Of a stretch of 47,500 nucleotides of DNA, positions 1-14,661 are shown in pieces (position 1 is the stretch's first letter; the number at the start of each line of letters is the position of its first letter). The DNA comes from Dictyostelium firmibasis (Eukaryota > Evosea > Eumycetozoa > Dictyosteliales > Dictyosteliaceae). The notes under the pieces were generated by a model, which worked only from the letters and a program-made list of their open reading frames with translations, did not search any database and was not told where the DNA came from. The stretch lies in the NCBI GenBank assembly GCA_036169595.1, contig CM069767.1, positions 375,001 to 422,500 of the forward strand, in the 5' to 3' direction. A program made the translations under genes and the position numbers.

Positions 1-997
1 CAATATTACAAACAAATTCATTAAAATATTATTTAACATGGTTTGATAATATCTATTATTATTCTAATAGTGGCATTAATGGTGGTATTGTATCAGGTTC
101 AATATCATTTCAAAATGGTGGTATTGCATTTAGTGGTTTCTATAAGAATCAATTCTATTTCTTCTCTGAACAAGGTATTATCAAATTAGATATTCAACCA
201 TTTGGTAGTGGTCAACTAGCAGGTTCTGAATTACATATTCAAGATACAATTAAAAATATTGATAGTTCTGATATCATGATGGATACTGATAATAGTGTTT
301 CCTCTTCGAATACACCATCATCTACCATTACTAATAGCACCACCAGTACAATTGCAGTATCACCAATTTTATTTGATATACCAAAAGATGAGAATTTAAT
401 AGGTAGTAAGAGAAATAATGTTTTAAAGTTAATGAATTCATTCTCATTGAAACAACACACAAAAGTAGATCAATTTGTAAAAATTTGTAAAGGATATAAT
501 GATTTAGATCAAGTGATTCAGCAAGTTTCCCTCTGGATTATTGATCAACAACCAAATAGTAAATTCTGGGCAGATGATGGTAAATTGTTACATATGTTTG
601 TAAAAGAGATCTCTGTACAATTGAATCAACAATTAGAGGATAAAAAGAAACGTCATAACTTTTTATTGACCTGTATTAAAGATACTGATTTATATAAACC
701 CTTGACATCATCTACTAAAGAGATTTTAAAAAAGAATGAAATTAAAATTAAATGTGCAATCGAATTAAGAAACTATCAAAATCAACAAGAACAATCTAGA
801 AAATCATCAAGTGGTACTACTAAAGGAAGTTCATCAATTTTTTCACAATTAATTGAATCATTGGTTGCAGAACGTAATCCAAATTGGACAAATATTGGTA
901 TGAACGTTTATGAGTTATTCTATAGTAATGTATCTGGTATTGATCAAATTTTAATTAATATTACAAGTAAATTGCAAGAATCATTACAACCACCACC

Positions 998-1031
<34 letters not shown>

Positions 1032-2477
1032 ATTTTAACATCAGCAAATAAAGCACAAATTCTTTTAGAAAATTGTGAATTATTTTATTTAATTTCATCA
1101 AGTTTCCCAGTTGAATATTTAAATTCACCAATTATTCAAAATACATCCATATCAATTCATAATCTATTCCCAAAGGTGATTCAATCAGTTCTTAGTTTTA
1201 TTCAATCAGAATTTCCAAATTATCATAGTAATACAATCGGTTTAGGTGTAGCAGGTGGTTCATCATCATCAACATCATCAAGCTCAACGATATTACTTAA
1301 AAAGGATTTAGGTATTCCAAATATTGATAAACAACTCTACGATCATCTATATAGATTAACAGAGAAATATTTATATTCATTAAAGACTAATCAATTTGAA
1401 CAATTCAACCAATTCAAAACAAAACTAATTGAACCATTTGTAGAGTATGGTAAATTCCAAGAAGCAATTACATTGGCAAATCAATTCGATGATTTCTTTA
1501 CATTAATTAATGTTTATTGTTGTCAACAAAAAAAACAACAAGGTTCATTGGGTGTGGCAATAACAAGCACAACAACATTAATTGATAGTAATAAACTTTT
1601 AATTGATTGTTTAACAAAGTTTGAAAAGATTGGTCAATTATCCAAAGTTTATGAATACATGTTAGAAAAGAATTTAAAGAGTGAATTACTTCAATTACCT
1701 TCAGATTTTAATGATAGTTTATTTAGATTCTTACAATCCAATACAGAATTATCTTGGATACATTCAATTAGAATGAAGAATTGGACCAATGTTTCAAATA
1801 TTTTATATCAAAAATCAGTTTCAAATCAACATCAGCAACAACAACAATCCATAATGACATTAAAAGAAAAACAAAAACTATTAAGCTTATCAAAGGTTTC
1901 ATTAATGGTATCAGGTGCAACCTCTTCCTCCTCCTCTACTTTGGAGTTACAATTGCAACCATCACAACAAATTCAATTGGATGTTATAAATCAAAATTTA
2001 TCATTAATTAAATCACAAAAATTCTTTTTACCAGAATATAAGAATGTATTATCAGTTTCAGAAGTTATTCAATTAATATTACAACGTGAAATTGGTGATG
2101 AAGATCCAATGATTAATTTCGTTAGTTGCGTTGAAATCATTTCAGAATCACCATTATTATTAAAAAAAGAGGAAGTAAGAGAACTATTGAAATTAATTTT
2201 AGAATTATCTATTATCAATGAAACAGTTTTCTTTGAGAAATCAATCTCTGATATTCAATTAAGCTATAGTTTAAAGGAAACTAAATTCTTTAATTTAATC
2301 TCTCATCCACGTTTCCCAAAGGAAATTTCACTAATCTTATTGGAACCAATCATTGAAGATTATTATAAATCACATATTAACTCTGATAGATTCTCATCAC
2401 CTGACAATAAAAGACAATTTGAAATTTCTGTCACAAGATTATTAGAATTATCAAAATTTGAAATTGGTCAAAAATAA
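1..2477 (+). CDS. nup133: Nucleoporin Nup133, C-terminal part (5' end outside window)
   Basis: The reading frame is open from base 3 to the stop at 2475-2477, so about 824 residues are present and the start lies upstream. An internal Met at 276 is only a track start; the preceding residues are in frame and coding-like. Nup133 belongs to the Y-shaped (Nup107-160) scaffold of the nuclear pore. Family resemblance is seen in 'QLNQQLEDKKKRHNFLLTCI' followed by an 'IKCAIELRNYQNQQ' segment, and in 'LKEKQKLLSLSKVSLMVSG', both typical of the helical C-terminal Nup133/Nup155 domain. Before these comes a stretch of a probable N-terminal beta-propeller ending around base 250. A Gln run (about 997-1030), a Ser run (about 1258-1285) and other simple-sequence insertions are usual for this genome. 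No intron is visible. Identification is by recalled family motifs, not a search. Confidence 0.8.
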
Positions 2478-3690
<1,213 letters not shown>

Positions 3691-3857
3691 AAAAAATATA
3701 AATATATAATAGTATTATAAATTTTAAAAAACAAAAATAAAAAAAATAAAAAAGAAAAGTAAAAATAAAAATAATAAATATATACTGTTTTTTATTTATT
3801 TATATTTTATTATTTATATATTACATTATAATATTAATTTATTTCATTTTTTTTTAT

Positions 3858-4579
3858 TTACATTTTAATAGTTTTAAAAGATTTTTCAGGATTTGACAAA
3901 GACATTGTAAAATGGTTTAGTTTTTTTACATTGACTTTTTTAAATAAATTCTTTGGAATTTTAGTTTGTTCTTGCTGAATTGTTAATAGTTGTTTTTCTT
4001 TTTCAATTTGTAGTTGTTCTTGTTGTTTTCTCTTTTTCTTTAGATTGGTATTAATGTCATTACAATCACTAATTTCATCCAAATTAATACTTAATGTTGA
4101 TTCAATATTTTCTTTGGATGGTACTATCAATTCTTGTAACTTAACATTGTTAACAATTTTATTACCATTATTATTGATGCCATTTATTGATTTACTCTTA
4201 TCTTTTTTTAGTTCTTGTGGTCTTGATATCTCTAGACTTTCATAAACTTTTCTTAAAACTTTTCTAAGATTTAAAAATCTTTTAACAATTACTTTATCAA
4301 GAAAATCTGTACAACCTTTATTTCTTGTGGAGTCTGTGGTAATATTTGTACCACCACTGTTTGTACTATCTGTTATTATTATTGATGTTGAATCCATTAA
4401 AAATGAGACATCTTGTAATAATGATACCAAATTATCAATTGAGCTTTGATTATTACTATTTTCACAATCTTCTTTTGTTGTTGGATATAAATCCTCTTTT
4501 AAATTTAAATATTCTAATCTAATAATAATTTGAACTTGATATTCCCATAGTTTATTAACTAATCTTTTTTCTGTTACTA

Positions 4580-4619
<40 letters not shown>

Positions 4620-4970
4620 TTCATTGATATTATTTTCAATATTTTCCTTATTATTGGATGTTAAAGTATATTTTAATCTTAATGATTTAACTTGTAAAAT
4701 TAAATTTTTTAAAATCCATTGAAGAAATCTTTTTTTATCATCTTTTGAATTTTGATGAAAATAAGCTTGCTTCAATGTATCAATCATCCAATCTAAATCT
4801 TTGATACTATTTTCATTACTGTTGATGGTTGACTCATATTGTTTTTGAATCTCTTTAGTGAACAAAATAAATCTTTGTTTATTATTAACTGTTGATTCAA
4901 TTATATTTTGGAATAAATGTTCTTTTTTTTCTTCTTCAATTATTTGATTTTTATTATTATTATCTTCCAT
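3858..4970 (-). CDS. Asn-rich protein of unknown function, weak Sld3/Treslin-like features
   Basis: A single-exon gene of 370 residues, ATG at 4970-4968. I do not firmly recognise it. It is predicted helical and charged, with a poly-Asn run (about residues 117-130). Conserved-looking stretches are 'DDKKRFLQWILKNLILQVKS' (77-96), 'LWEYQVQIIIRLEYLNLK' (141-158), 'LVSLLQDVSFLMD' (181-193) and 'CTDFLDKVIVKRFLNLRKVL' (220-239), followed by 'YESLEI'. The order 'helical bundle, RLE-type helix, FL..V..+F...L..VL..+YESL' reminds me of the Sld3/Treslin domain of replication-initiation factors. That is a pattern impression, not a demonstrated homology. The C-terminus is Lys/Gln-rich and ends 'LSNPEKSFKTIKM'. 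No signal peptide or membrane helix is seen. Confidence 0.75.
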
Positions 4971-5842
4971 TTGATATTATTGAATGAGAATGAATTTTTT
5001 TTTTTTTTCTGAAATTAATTTTTTTTTTTTTAGGCGCATTTTTTTTTTTTTTTATGAAAAACGAAAAATACTTTTTTTTTTTTTAAAGCGCATTTTTTAA
5101 ATTTTTAACGGATTCTCAAAAAAACGTATGATTTTCAGTTTTTTTTTTTTTTTTCTTAAATCTTAATTTTTTTTTTACATATCTGAGGTACTTTCACAGA
5201 TTATATTTAAATTTTATAAATTTTTAATTAACGTTGAAATGAAAATGTTTAAACAAAACATATCAAATTCAATAAATTATTATAACTTGATAAAACAAAA
5301 AAATGTTTATTTGGCATGAAAACTTTTTTTTTGATTTGATATTAATATATTAACATTTAAAGAATTGTTTAGATGATTGATTATAAAAAATTACAATCTA
5401 CAATTCTTGGGTTTTAAAGTGTAAAATTTTTTATTAACCTTTGATAAACATTATTTACGCATTTTGAAAAATAAAAAAGAAAACAAAAAAATGTTTAACT
5501 TGAAAACTTTGATATTATTTTATTTAAATTTAAAAATTAGATAAATGATTGATTAAAAAAAATACGATAAAGGTGATGAGGAACCTCAATTAAAATTATT
5601 GAGAGAAGAAATAAAATTAATCCCCAACGTCACTGTGTCTAAATCACCTACGATTCATATGAATTCTTGATATATAAAGGTGATGAGGAACCATAAATGC
5701 ATGGCTGTATCATAAAATATAAAGAAAAGTTATCAAGTACTCCTTTTCATCCATCAAGATTACAAAATAAATATTTAAAAAATTTAAAAATAAGATATAA
5801 TGATTTTTTATTTTTATTTTTATTTTTTTTTATAATTTTATA
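4971..5842. other. Intergenic region with a coding-like remnant
   Basis: The first 250 bases are T-runs and short unique stretches forming the 5' flank of the minus-strand gene at 3858-4970. From about 5555 the sequence becomes less AT-rich and holds the remnant listed separately. The last 60 bases are A/T simple sequence at the 3' end of the polyketide synthase gene. Confidence 0.5.
5555..5795 (+). pseudogene. Unassigned coding-like remnant with a 19-bp direct repeat
   Basis: One plus frame reads a plausible peptide beginning 'KKYDKGDEEPQLKLLREEIK' and continuing to 'TIHMNS', then a stop. After a second stop the same frame resumes near 5695 with 'STPFHPSRLQNKYLKNLK'. The 19-bp string ATAAAGGTGATGAGGAACC occurs at 5567-5585 and again at 5674-5692. 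The base composition is less AT-rich than its surroundings. It may be the decayed 3' end of a gene, since coding quality stops abruptly at both sides. I do not recognise the protein. Confidence 0.35.
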
Positions 5843-8800
5843 TTAACTATTAAAAATATGATTAATATGGCTAATTAACATTTTTTCATTTACCTTCCAA
5901 TCTTCATTATAAGATCCCAATGATTTTAGTAAATCTTTAGTTCTTTTCGAAAGGTTGAAACCCTTGTCGAGGTTATGTTTTTCATGGAAATCCATTGAAT
6001 GAAAAGAACGGAATTTAACACAAGATAAAACATCGGAATGCAAGATCATTTGTCTCCATTCTTCAAAAGCGATTGGTTTGCAACCATATATTTTATTCAT
6101 TGGACCATATATATCTTTTGGAGCTATGATATCACCATAGACATTGTAAATGTTTAATTTTCCATGGCTTGAACCCTCCCAACATTTCTCTGTTAATATT
6201 AAATTCATTGTATTATTTGAAACCCAATCAACTGGTGTTAACAATACTTTCATATCAACATCAGGATAATGAGAGGTTGCGTAGCAACACTGAACTGAAA
6301 GTTGGAAGAAATCACTTGAAAGTCCAACACCTGTTTCAGGATGAGAGAATATAGAAGGTGGTCTAATTAACATGGATGGAATACCTCTTCTTGCCGCCTC
6401 TATCAACAAATATTCTCCAATAACTTTACTTTGCATATAACCTGCTGGTAAATTATCAATGTTATCCAATGATGGTAAAATTGATTCATCAAATTCTTCA
6501 CCATTCAATGATTGATTTAAAAATACAGTAAAAGTTGAAAAATTTACTATTGGTTTTTGAATAGCATTGATACGGTCAGCTATTGATAATTTTATGATTT
6601 CAACTACACCATCAACGTTTACAGGTTTATTTGATTTATAATCAGATTCTAAATTTAAATCTGCACCAGAATTTATAATTAAATTTGCATTGTTTGCAAT
6701 GAGTGAATAATCATTATCAGAGAGACCCAATCTTACTTTTGCTAAATCACCGACAACTGGTACAATCTTTGAAATTTGCATTTCATTCAATTGGTCATAT
6801 ACTTTATGATGTTTAAGGTTATTGATTATTTCATCGATTGGATTTATTGAATTTGATTTATTTCTCAAGAGACAATAGGCGACTGAACATTCAGATAATT
6901 TTAATAAATGAACTAACATATGAGCTCCTAAGAATCCAGTTGCACCAGTTATAAATACTCTTTTATCATTTTCTTTTATTATTTTAAGTGGTTGAATTGA
7001 TTCATCCAATTTCATTTCATTATTCCAAAATTGTTTTTTTTCTTCTTTTGTCATATCTGATTTTGAACCCAATTTACCATCTAAAAACTCTTGATACCTA
7101 ATTTCAATTAATTTAATCGAATCACCAATTGATTTGTTTTGTAGTTGTTGAATTGTTACTAAATTTGAAACCTTAAGATGTTTATCAATCCAATTCTTCA
7201 TTTGTACAATAATTAATGAATCTGCGCCATACTTAATTAATCTACTATCTTTATCTATCAATGATTCATTTATTTTTAATAGTTGTGATGCCTTTCCAAG
7301 GAATAATTGTTCAAATGATTTATTTGTTTTATCATCATCATCATCTTTGTTGTTTTCATCAATTTCTGATTGTTCACACCATTGATAGTATGGTAATTTT
7401 TTTGTAGCTCTCTTATATTTTGTATTGTTACCTTCATCATTGAATTGACAATTGAAATCAATGTTAAAACCTTTAAAATATAATTCCACCAATGTATTTT
7501 GAAATTCTTGATAGTTATCTTTCTTTTTATTACAAGGTGAATAAACTGAAACTGAATCACCATTATTAAAGTATTCAGAAGATAATGGTATCATTTCTTT
7601 TAAGTAATTAGACAATGATGGATGTGGGGCCATTTCAAAAAATGATACATTTGAACCTAATTGGTTAGATTCTATAAATTTATAAATGTTTAAAATGGTT
7701 TCATCGAAATAAACTGGTCTTAAAATATTATTAAACAAATAATTTGAATCAAACTGTGTAGATTCATTGAACAGATTTGTTGTAACTGTTGAAAAAGTTG
7801 GTACAGTTGGTGTTTTGAATTTAAAGCAAAGATTTGAAAGAGCATCTTTAGTTTTACTTTGGCTTGATGTATGACAAGATGTATGACAAGCCAACATTGA
7901 TGATATTACACCTTCTTTTTCAAAGAGTAATTTTGAAATTTCATTTAATTGTTCTTCTAGACCTCCAATCACTATTGAATTTGGTGAATTGAAACAACTG
8001 AATTCAACATTTGGATATTTATCAATTGGTATCATTGATTGATATTGATTTTTACTAATTGGTAAAACCAACATTTTACCCATTCCATTTGTTTTGTCTT
8101 GATTTATACCTCTTTGTGATACTAATAAACAAGCTGTTTCTAAATCAAACATTCCAGAACAATAGGCACCGAAAACCTCTCCAATGCAATGACCAACAAT
8201 AATTGATGGTTTAATATTCCAATGTTTATACAATTCAAAGAGTGAAGCATTAAAAATAAATAATAAAGGTTGAGAAATAATAGATTCATTAATGGTTTTT
8301 GAATCTTTTGGATCAATAGATTTTAATTTTTCAAGTGGCGAAAATCCTAAATATTTAAAAAGTTTTTCGTTGATTAAATCAACAGATTTCTTAAATACTG
8401 GTTCATTATTATAAAAATCATCCATCATTGAAATGTATTGAGGTCCTTGTCCACAAAAAACAAATACATTGACTTGTTGTTCACTATCTCTTGATGATGA
8501 TTTTACCTTTTTATTTATTGAATTATTTTGATTACTCTTTAACTCTTTCCAATTTTTTGCTATCATTATCGATTTTGATTTTAATTTGATTGGTCTTGAA
8601 TTAATTTGATGTTGCACAAAATCTTTAAATGGTATAGTTGATTCAAATTCATTATTTTTATCATCAATAATAATTGATTGAAGTTTTTTTAAAGAACTAA
8701 ATGAATTTGCTGAGAAAGGAATTAAGTAATCCTGTTGTTTTTCATCCACTTCTGATATCAATTCATCTCTTGAAATATTTTGGTTATAAATTTTTTTATT

Positions 8801-9640
8801 ATTAATATTATAATTGCTCTTGTTGTTGGTGTTATTATTATTATCATCAAAATGCTTTGAGAAAATGAAACTTGGTGAATGGTATGGACCATAAATAATT
8901 GTATTGAAATTTTGTTCATTTTTGGTAGGATTTACAAATTTTAAAAATGATTTAATAATTGATATGATACCAATTGATTCAGAGATATTTTTGCTACTAG
9001 TTTTTAAAAGCTCTAAATCTGAGAATTCGTTAGCATTTCTTACTGAACAAAAGATGTTATCATTATCTGCAATAGCTTTATTCAAATCTTTTAAAATAAA
9101 AGCACCAACTTGTTCAATCTCTCCATTTTTATTTTTTTTTGATCCACCAATAATGGTAATGTTAGAATCACCAAAAAGAATTGATTTATAACCAAATTTC
9201 AATGAAGTAACTATTGATGCATCACCATTGTTTGTTAGAGACTCACCTTTTAAATTGAATGCTTGTGAAATTCTAACTGAATCTTGTATACCTGATTCAT
9301 ATTGATCAGAGCTAATATAAACTGATGTTTTAGTTCCTTTTAAAATTGTTGGATCAATATTTGCACTTTCAATTGATTCCCAAATACATTTTAAAAGGAG
9401 TATTTGTTTGTCATTGATTATATCTTCTTTTGATGTTTTAATATCAAATCCAAATAATGAATAATCGAACTCTTTAATCTCATTTGAAAGGGAATCGCTA
9501 CTATTTGAATATTTGATTTCTTTTAAATCGCTGTTGATAGTATTATCATCCAATAACCCATTAATACTTTTGAAATATTGATTATTTTGTAATAATCTAA
9601 ACCCAACTCCTATTATTCCAACACCATTATTTTTATCCAT
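5843..9640 (-). CDS. Shortened polyketide-synthase-like protein: degenerate KS, AT, ACP, thioester reductase
   Basis: A single-exon gene of 1265 residues. Domain order: ketosynthase-like N-terminus (1-260), acyltransferase (about 390-690), acyl carrier protein (about 775-850) and NAD(P)H thioester reductase (about 885-1265). The ACP has 'YGADSLI' with the phosphopantetheine Ser at 808. The reductase has 'GATGFLG' (899-905) and 'YMQSK' (Tyr1068, Lys1072). The KS is far too short. At the place of the usual TACSSS nucleophile it reads 'NNGDASIVTS' (no Cys), and the HGTGT region is absent. The AT nucleophile motif is 'GHCIGE' rather than GHSxGE (Cys485). DH, methyltransferase, ER and KR domains of full-length Dictyostelium PKSs are missing. 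The long open frame suggests selection to keep a protein, perhaps acting as a loader/reductase on another synthase's product; that role is inference. Confidence 0.85.
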   Translation of the reverse strand: MDKNNGVGIIGVGFRLLQNNQYFKSINGLLDDNTINSDLKEIKYSNSSDSLSNEIKEFDYSLFGFDIKTSKEDIINDKQILLLKCIWESIESANIDPTILKGTKTSVYISSDQYESGIQDSVRISQAFNLKGESLTNNGDASIVTSLKFGYKSILFGDSNITIIGGSKKNKNGEIEQVGAFILKDLNKAIADNDNIFCSVRNANEFSDLELLKTSSKNISESIGIISIIKSFLKFVNPTKNEQNFNTIIYGPYHSPSFIFSKHFDDNNNNTNNKSNYNINNKKIYNQNISRDELISEVDEKQQDYLIPFSANSFSSLKKLQSIIIDDKNNEFESTIPFKDFVQHQINSRPIKLKSKSIMIAKNWKELKSNQNNSINKKVKSSSRDSEQQVNVFVFCGQGPQYISMMDDFYNNEPVFKKSVDLINEKLFKYLGFSPLEKLKSIDPKDSKTINESIISQPLLFIFNASLFELYKHWNIKPSIIVGHCIGEVFGAYCSGMFDLETACLLVSQRGINQDKTNGMGKMLVLPISKNQYQSMIPIDKYPNVEFSCFNSPNSIVIGGLEEQLNEISKLLFEKEGVISSMLACHTSCHTSSQSKTKDALSNLCFKFKTPTVPTFSTVTTNLFNESTQFDSNYLFNNILRPVYFDETILNIYKFIESNQLGSNVSFFEMAPHPSLSNYLKEMIPLSSEYFNNGDSVSVYSPCNKKKDNYQEFQNTLVELYFKGFNIDFNCQFNDEGNNTKYKRATKKLPYYQWCEQSEIDENNKDDDDDKTNKSFEQLFLGKASQLLKINESLIDKDSRLIKYGADSLIIVQMKNWIDKHLKVSNLVTIQQLQNKSIGDSIKLIEIRYQEFLDGKLGSKSDMTKEEKKQFWNNEMKLDESIQPLKIIKENDKRVFITGATGFLGAHMLVHLLKLSECSVAYCLLRNKSNSINPIDEIINNLKHHKVYDQLNEMQISKIVPVVGDLAKVRLGLSDNDYSLIANNANLIINSGADLNLESDYKSNKPVNVDGVVEIIKLSIADRINAIQKPIVNFSTFTVFLNQSLNGEEFDESILPSLDNIDNLPAGYMQSKVIGEYLLIEAARRGIPSMLIRPPSIFSHPETGVGLSSDFFQLSVQCCYATSHYPDVDMKVLLTPVDWVSNNTMNLILTEKCWEGSSHGKLNIYNVYGDIIAPKDIYGPMNKIYGCKPIAFEEWRQMILHSDVLSCVKFRSFHSMDFHEKHNLDKGFNLSKRTKDLLKSLGSYNEDWKVNEKMLISHINHIFNS

Positions 9641-10513
9641 TTTCTTTTTTTTTTTATTTGTTTTAGTTTTCTATGAATTTAAGTTTGAAAATGTTTAATT
9701 TATCAATGTTTTTGTTTTTTGTTGGTTTGAGATACCAATTATTTTTTTTCTTTTTATAATTTTGGGATTAGTGTATGATAATTGAAAATTATATTTCCTT
9801 CCGAAAAGGAGTTATTTTGTTTTCATTTTACAATATTTTTCTTTTTATCATTTACACGAAGTCGATAAAAAAAAATCAATGAACTACTTTTTATTCTCTG
9901 TAATAATTTATTTGGAGATTAAATATAAAGTCTTTTTTTATGTAATATAAATAGTTCAATTGCATTTTATAAAGATTTTATTGAATATCAAACCGAGGTG
10001 TTTTTATGAAAGAATAAAAAGATAAGAATTTGAGTTACGAAATTATTTTTTATTTTTTTTTGGCCAATTGTTTTTTTCATGTGCACGCCAATTTAAATTA
10101 AAAAAAAAAAAAAAAATTTTTATTTTAAAATTTTTTTGAAGAGAAATAAATAAAACAGAATTATTAATTAATTTTTTTTTAAAAAAAAAAAAATTAAAAA
10201 ATATAAACAAGTAAAATAAAAATATATTTAAATTATAATTTAGCCTAATACTTTTCTTTTTTTATAAATTTTTTTTTTTTTTTTGTAAAACAAGGAAGAA
10301 AAAAAATAAAATATTGAAGTTTACTGCATTTAGATTTTTCTTTTCTATAAAAGAATAGTAAAACCGGGAAATATTAAAAAAAAAAAATAATTGGAGAAAA
10401 TAAAATAAAATTTTATTTTTATTATAACAAAAAAAAAAAAAAAGGGGTATTATTAAACTCCATACCAATATTTTTTTAAACTTGTTAAAATTTTTATTTA
10501 TTTAGCAGTGGAA
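9641..10513. other. Intergenic region upstream of the PKS-like gene
   Basis: T-runs just above the PKS-like start, then about 300 bp of mixed AT-rich sequence (9700-10010) and A/T homopolymers to 10500. Short ORFs here are low-complexity Phe/Lys strings. No RNA gene, repeat family or coding remnant was identified. Confidence 0.5.
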
Positions 10514-10734
10514 TTATTGCATGCTTAATAAAATTCCAATTGCATTTAAGCCACCAAAGAAAAAGGAAAACTGTCCAGTTTTTTCAGTTAGGTCTTCCAA
10601 TTTATTATTTCTAAATTGATTAATTAATACAAGAATTTTTGGAACTAATATCAATGGTAGATTTAACATATATTTCTCCATATCATATGATAATTTAAAT
10701 AAATAAAGATAAGCACTGAAAAAATATTTATTAA

Positions 10735-10783
<49 letters not shown>

Positions 10784-11588
10784 CTATTAATACTTACAAT
10801 AAATATAAAGCAACATAAATATAATAACAATTTTTCAAACCAATTTTTGAAGCCAATGTAATTGATCCTGCATCAGAATCAGCTTTGATATCTCTTGTAT
10901 TATTAACATGTAAAACTGCAACGATTGTTAAAGCTAATGGAATTGAATAAAAGTAAGCGAGTGAATCATGATAATGTGTTTGTGAAATGAAAGCTGACTG
11001 TACTAAAATTGGACCAAAACATAAGAAAATAGTTAAGTCACCCAATCCAATATATTTTAAACCTACAGGTGCTGCAGTGTAAGAAATATTTAAAATGAAT
11101 CCAAAGGCAGCTAATGGTAAAATATTCTCTACTAAACATTTTGTATTGTCCATTCTATAGATCATTAAACTCAAACAAATGGCACATTGAATTAATAAAT
11201 ACCAAATTAAATTTATGATATTTCTTTCAGTTAAACCGAAATCAAACATTGTTCTATCAGCTGATTTATCTTTTGTATCATTTCCATTCTTACAATCATA
11301 AAAACTATTGACAACATTACCTAATGCTTGTAATGAAATTGCACCAATTAAAATAATTGATAACATTATACCATCAAATTCTCTAATCTCTCTGAATGCT
11401 AATGCAGATCCAACTAATACTGATGTAACTGAAATTGTTAATGACCATGGTCTTGTTGCTAAAATTAATCCCATTAATTTTGAAACTGGTTTTTGTTGTT
11501 GTTGTTGTTGTTGTGGTGATATTGATTCTGTTTTATTTTTATTTACCACTTGTTTTATTTTTTCATTTCTATTTACAGTTGTTGACAT
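10514..11588 (-). CDS. ubiad1: UbiA-family prenyltransferase, UBIAD1-like
   Basis: Two exons (minus strand): 11588-10798 and 10715-10514, joined in phase 2 across a GTAAGT...TTTCAG intron, give 330 residues. I chose ATG 11588 ('MSTTVNRNE'); an upstream extension starts only with GTG. UBIAD1 enzymes add a polyprenyl chain to a quinone head group in ER/Golgi or mitochondrial membranes. Motif 1 is 'NSFYDCKNGND' and motif 2 is 'NNTRDIKADSDAGSITLASK' (DxxxD), both expected to bind Mg-diphosphate. About eight hydrophobic helices are visible, starting 'LILATRPWSLTISVTSVLVG', a typical UbiA opening. A short Gln run precedes the first helix. The small second exon supplies the last membrane segment, ending 'GGLNAIGILLSMQ'. 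Confidence 0.88.
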
Positions 11589-11906
11589 TTTTTTTTCTCT
11601 CTCTGTTAGCACAATGTTTTAACTAAAAATAATAAAAAAAAATTAAAAAAAAAAAAATGAAAAATGAAAAAATTAATTAAAAAAAAAAAATCAAAAAAAA
11701 AATCAAAAAAAAAAAAAAAATCAGTTTAATTTATTAGATTTTTTTTTTTTTTTCTTTTAAAAACCATCAAAATAAATCTTTAAAAAAATTATTTGGTTCT
11801 TTAATAATTTTTTTTTATTTGGTAAATAAATAATAATACAATATCAACAACCAACTAAAAAAAATTTTAAAATTTTTTATTCAAAACTTTTTTTGTTTTT
11901 TTTATT
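11589..11906. other. Intergenic region between the ubiad1 and NO66 genes
   Basis: 318 bp of A-runs and T-runs only: ubiad1 5' flank and NO66 3' flank. Nothing else is seen. Confidence 0.6.
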
Positions 11907-13739
<1,833 letters not shown>

Positions 13740-14371
13740 TTTTTTTTTTTTTTTTTATTAAATAAAAATATTTGGATAATTTATTAGAGAGGAGAAAAAA
13801 AAATAAAAAAAAAAATGAAAAAAAAAATTTTATTTGAAAAAAAAAAAAAAAAACGAAAAAAAAAAAAAAAAAATAAAAAATCAAAATAAAAAAAAAAAAA
13901 AACGATTATGATGGTGAAGTTTTCAAAATTTCATTGGTTTTTTTCCAAAATCAAGATCTTAATATTAAATATTTCTTTTTTTTTTTAATATTAATAAATA
14001 TAAAAAAAATTTAAAAATTGAAAAAAAATTATTGGATTAATATTTCAAAAATAAAAAAAAAATAAAAAAAAAAGAAAATATTTAAAATTGAATTCTAAAT
14101 TTCAAAAAGACGAAAAAAGATATTTAGGATAAAAAATATTAAAAAAAATGAAATTTAATTTTTTTTTTTTTTATTTTTTTTTTTATTATTTTTTTGTAAA
14201 CACCACACATTTTTTTTTTTTTTTTTGTTTTTTTTTTGTTTTTTTTTTTTTAAATTTTTTATTTTTTATTTTTTAAAACACTCAAACACAACACATAAAC
14301 ATTTATAATTAAACATTTTACTTAAAACTATTTAAAAATAATTTAAAATAAAATAGAATTTAAATAAAATA
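13740..14371. promoter_or_regulatory. Shared divergent upstream region, NO66 and tat
   Basis: 632 bp between two divergent start codons. Both ends carry long oligo-dT/oligo-dA tracts oriented as usual upstream of Dictyostelium genes. The tat-proximal 90 bp contain a CA-rich stretch (CACTCAAACACAACACATAA at 14278-14297). No defined operator can be named. Confidence 0.45.
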
Positions 14372-14618
14372 ATGGAAACACCACAAAGAAAATGGAATGT
14401 TGAATCATCAAGTTCTTCAAAGAATGCTGTAAATCCAATTAGAAGAATTGTAGATAAAGGTGGTTTCAAACCAAACCCAAATAAATCAACTATTTCATTA
14501 TCTATTGGTGATCCATGCGTTTTTGGTAATTTAAATATTTTAGATTATGCAAATGATTTATTAATTGAAAATATTAAATCATGTAAATTTAATGGTTATC
14601 CACCTTCAACAGTAAGTA

Positions 14619-14661
<43 letters not shown>

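Noticed and set aside
5571-5660. C/D-box snoRNA, from GTGATGA in the 19-bp repeat
   Set aside because: No CTGA D box at the right distance, and the stretch reads better as a coding remnant.
11589-11612. Start of the prenyltransferase at 11612
   Set aside because: That codon is GTG; the first ATG in frame is 11588.
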